Below, piece by piece: positions 4,428 through 6,032 of a stretch of 6,032 nt of DNA. Positions within the stretch are counted from its first letter, which is position 1; the number at the start of each line of letters is the position of its first letter. The stretch spans positions 1 to 6,032 of the forward strand of contig VXNE01000541.1 in assembly GCA_009840715.1 (NCBI GenBank), given 5' to 3'. The DNA is from Gammaproteobacteria bacterium (GTDB lineage: Bacteria; Pseudomonadota; Gammaproteobacteria; Pseudomonadales; Azotimanducaceae). A model generated the notes under the pieces. The model worked only from the letters and a program-made list of their open reading frames with translations, searched no databases and was not told the origin of the DNA. A program made the translations under genes and the position numbers.

Positions 4428-5792
4428 CTACACGGCCTCCGCCAGCAACCGCTCGAGCTTCGGCAACGCCGCAAGGAACGGCGCCGGGTCGATTTCGGGC
4501 TGGTCCTCCCCGGGCGCCGCGGTAAACGGGTCCAGCCGCGAGTTGCGCAGCCACTGGGCAAGCTCCTCGTTCATCATCCACTGCATCAGGTTGTTCGAGT
4601 CGGCAAGCGTCGTGCGCAGGTAGTCGATGTCCGTGTCGGGGTGCGGGACGGGCGTGCAGATCCGGTTTTTCTCCGCCTCGTCCTCGACGGTCGCTTCGAC
4701 GTGGGCCGTGAACGCGGCGCTGAACACCTGCTGGCAGGTGCGGACGGCCTGCAGCGTGATGGCGTCGCCGTCGAAGACGGGCACGGAGGGGCGGCATGCG
4801 AGACCATCGGCGGCGCAGTGAACGTGCAGCGTCTGCGCCGAAGTGGGAACCGTGCCGTCCTCCAGCACGATGGTGTCCGACTCGATTCGTACCACGTGGC
4901 CCAAACGCACCACGTCGCCGATGCGGCGGAGCTGTTCCAGTTCGGCCTGCGTGACGGTCGCGCAGCGGTACATCGTCGGACGGACATGCGGGTCAAGCCG
5001 GACCAGTTGGCCGGCGGCGTTCACGCGGTCGAAGAGGTCGTCGGTGTCCTCCGCCCCCGCGATAGCCCGCATCTGGGCTTCGAGGATTCGAGGGAGGCCA
5101 TCGGCGAAACGGCCTCCCGGCTGGATGTTCGCGCGGTCCAGGATCCACGAATCGCGGGGCATGATCCACGTGATCGACTCCGGCGGCGTATCGTGGGCGA
5201 GCAGGAAGAGACACGCGTCCATGCCGGTCTTGCCGGCCCCGATGACGACGTGCCGTTCGAAACGCCCCGCGAAGCGCGGCAGGTCGTTGAGTGGGGCGCA
5301 GTGCACGCCGTCGGCCACCTCGAAGGGCGCCGGCGAGACGGCGGGGATCGTGACGTCCATGTAGGTGGCGTCGACGGTCTTGCCGGCGTCCACTTCGTAC
5401 TCATCGCCGGACAGCAGCGAGACGAAGCGCCCCTCGCCCCGGTATTCGCACACCGGGAAGTAGCGCACTCGGCCGGAGGGCAGGAACTGGCGCTGCATGA
5501 TGTGGTCGTAGTAGGCGCAGACCTCGCTGTTCGTAGCGAGTTCGTAGAGGCCCTGGTTCCATCCCTGGGCGTCGATGGTGTTGTTGCCCAGTTGCAGCGA
5601 GTTCACGCCGTAGAAGGACGAGGGCTGGTGCAGGCGGACGAAGGGGTAGGCGTCGTTCCAATGGCCCCCGGGCCGGTGGCGCCGGTCCACCAGGACCACG
5701 GTCGCCTCGGTCTCCGTGACCAGGACATCCGTGAACGCCATGCCCATCGCGCCGGCGCCGATGACGAGGTAGTCCGCTTGCAGTCGCTCCAT
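4428..5792 (-). CDS. FAD/NAD(P)-binding oxidoreductase (flavin monooxygenase-like)
   Basis: A 454-residue two-dinucleotide-domain flavoprotein. The first Rossmann motif is VIGAGAMG (G12, G14, G17), closed by the acidic D36 in VLVDRR, then RPGGHW (40-45), as in FAD-binding monooxygenases. The following NDAYPFVRLHQPSSFYGVNS block is characteristic of this flavoprotein group. A second motif, VVIGAGKTGMDAC (182-194), is the likely NAD(P)H site, giving the FAD-then-NAD(P) order of class B monooxygenases and related reductases. The full FxGxxxHxxxY/W fingerprint is not visible, only FAGRFERH before the second motif, so it may be a reductase/dehydrogenase. Substrate unknown; no signal peptide or membrane segment, so cytoplasmic. 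ATG 5792-5790 has an ideal AGGAGG (5805-5800) at 7-base spacing. The last codons run into the palindromic element, which provides the TAG. It is divergent from the ApbA/PanE gene and convergent with the selenoprotein gene. Confidence 0.9.
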   Translation of the reverse strand: MERLQADYLVIGAGAMGMAFTDVLVTETEATVVLVDRRHRPGGHWNDAYPFVRLHQPSSFYGVNSLQLGNNTIDAQGWNQGLYELATNSEVCAYYDHIMQRQFLPSGRVRYFPVCEYRGEGRFVSLLSGDEYEVDAGKTVDATYMDVTIPAVSPAPFEVADGVHCAPLNDLPRFAGRFERHVVIGAGKTGMDACLFLLAHDTPPESITWIMPRDSWILDRANIQPGGRFADGLPRILEAQMRAIAGAEDTDDLFDRVNAAGQLVRLDPHVRPTMYRCATVTQAELEQLRRIGDVVRLGHVVRIESDTIVLEDGTVPTSAQTLHVHCAADGLACRPSVPVFDGDAITLQAVRTCQQVFSAAFTAHVEATVEDEAEKNRICTPVPHPDTDIDYLRTTLADSNNLMQWMMNEELAQWLRNSRLDPFTAAPGEDQPEIDPAPFLAALPKLERLLAEAV

Positions 5793-5890
5793 TGCCTGTC
5801 CTCCTGTCCTGCTGCGAGAAGGCGCGCAATGAAATCACGAAACGGCAGGACGCACTAAAATCCCCACCGGGCGGCACGGAGAGCCTTACT
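5793..5890. promoter_or_regulatory. Divergent intergenic promoter region
   Basis: These 98 bases separate two divergent starts and hold both ribosome sites: AGGAGG for the oxidoreductase at 5805-5800 (-) and GGAG for the ApbA/PanE gene at 5878-5881 (+). TAAAAT at 5856-5861 (+) is a plausible -10 box about 30 bases before the TTG start; I see no clear -35. No convincing -10 is visible on the minus strand. Confidence 0.4.
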
Positions 5891-6032
5891 TTGCGATTCA
5901 TCATCTACGGCGCCGGCGGCATCGGCGGCACCATCGGCGCGCGCCTGCATCTGACCGGCCACGACGTCCTGCTCATCGCGCGAGGCGCGCACCTCGACGC
6001 GCTGCGCACCGACGGGCTGCGCTTCATCACGG
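5891..6032 (+). CDS. ApbA/PanE-family 2-dehydropantoate 2-reductase, 3' partial
   Basis: The first 47 residues are visible before the window ends. They read MRFIIYGAGGIGG..., a beta strand and glycine loop G7-A-G9-G-I-G12 for NADP(H), then GARLHLTGHDVLLIARGAHLDALRTDGL. The IARGAHLDAL segment after the second strand is typical of the ketopantoate reductase family. Family knowledge: PanE reduces 2-dehydropantoate to pantoate in CoA synthesis, but many paralogues in this family act on other 2-oxo acids or are uncharacterised. Without the C-terminal helical domain (catalytic Lys and Glu) the specificity cannot be judged. Start: TTG at 5891 is the only start that gives the family's MRF opening, with GGAG at 5878-5881 and 9-base spacing. 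It is transcribed divergently from the flavoprotein gene. Confidence 0.88.
   Translation, partial: MRFIIYGAGGIGGTIGARLHLTGHDVLLIARGAHLDALRTDGLRFIT

Larger units (their letters stand above)
4358..4431. repeat. Paired REP/BIME-like palindromic element in the convergent gap
   Basis: The 74-base unit has terminal inverted repeats GTAGGGG (4358-4364) and CCCCTAC (4425-4431). It contains two hairpins facing opposite ways: GGGACGCC/GGCGTCCC (4362-4369, 4375-4382) and, read on the - strand, GGGCGGGG/CCCCGCCC (4427-4420, 4414-4407). Both have 8-bp perfect stems, the same CTTGT loop and a TAG directly before the stem. Four stem positions differ between the two, and all are compensated on the other arm. 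The 24-base spacer is 4383-4406. I infer a dispersed, non-autonomous repeat; no transposase is present. The TAG stop codons of both flanking genes are the outer bases of this element. Confidence 0.7.

Noticed and set aside
4371..5858. Long + strand open frame opposite the oxidoreductase (495 codons)
   Set aside because: It is the antisense shadow of a gene with two clear Rossmann motifs and an ideal ribosome site. Its translation is Arg/Val/Gly/His-rich with no recognisable domain.
1..6032. tRNA, rRNA, CRISPR array, transposase or integron attC site
   Set aside because: I found no cloverleaf, regular spaced repeats, transposase motifs, or attC core sites. The inverted repeat at 2184-2263 lacks the attC GTT/AAC ends.

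Overview
This is a high-GC bacterial window, with G/C-rich third codon positions in every gene. It carries six intact or partial protein genes plus one that looks broken but probably is not. Both ends are cut: a thiolase-family gene enters from the left and a ketopantoate-reductase-family gene runs off the right. Dispersed palindromes of the GTAGGGG...CCCCTAC type and the mix of thiolase, metallo-hydrolase, flavoprotein and ApbA/PanE genes suggest a metabolically versatile, probably environmental bacterium. I cannot place it in a phylum; Chloroflexota or another uncultured high-GC lineage is only a guess.

Layout. 1-1092 (+) is a 5'-truncated thiolase-like gene; its first ~110 bases are near-pure G+C, self-complementary and do not resemble a thiolase. 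1138-2106 (+) is a membrane-anchored metallo-beta-lactamase-fold hydrolase, probably in the same transcript. 2107-2442 is a convergent, relatively AT-richer intergenic stretch without a convincing gene, holding a G-quadruplex motif and several inverted repeats. 2443-3083 (-) is a toxin-antitoxin operon: an AbrB/MazE-type antitoxin followed by a Doc/Fic toxin overlapping it by 4 nt (GTGA). Its likely operator is a 22-bp near-perfect palindrome at 3100-3121 with TATAAT on both strands. The palindrome therefore also faces the next gene.

The centrepiece is 3204-4361 (+), a gene of the glycine/sarcosine/betaine/D-proline reductase selenoprotein B family interrupted by an in-frame TGA at 3657-3659. 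The TGA stands where relatives carry the first Cys/Sec of a CxxC/UxxC pair (here U-P-L-C). Eleven bases after it begins a 17-nt hairpin, six perfect base pairs closing a GGTCT loop. This reproduces the size, spacing and loop of the minimal E. coli fdhF SECIS. I read it as a 385-residue selenoprotein with Sec152 that ordinary gene calling would split into two false genes.

The selenoprotein gene converges on an FAD/NAD(P) oxidoreductase gene, 4428-5792 (-). Between them is a paired palindromic repeat, 4358-4431. Both genes end in a TAG supplied by the ends of that element, and each stop is followed directly by an 8-bp stem with the same CTTGT loop. The oxidoreductase is divergent from the partial ApbA/PanE gene (5891 to the end, TTG start) across a 98-bp promoter region.

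No shared pathway is demonstrable. The thiolase and hydrolase may form one catabolic operon. The selenoprotein would be a thiol/selenol redox enzyme needing SelA, SelB, SelC and SelD from elsewhere in the genome. The toxin-antitoxin pair looks like an accessory insertion between conserved metabolic genes.
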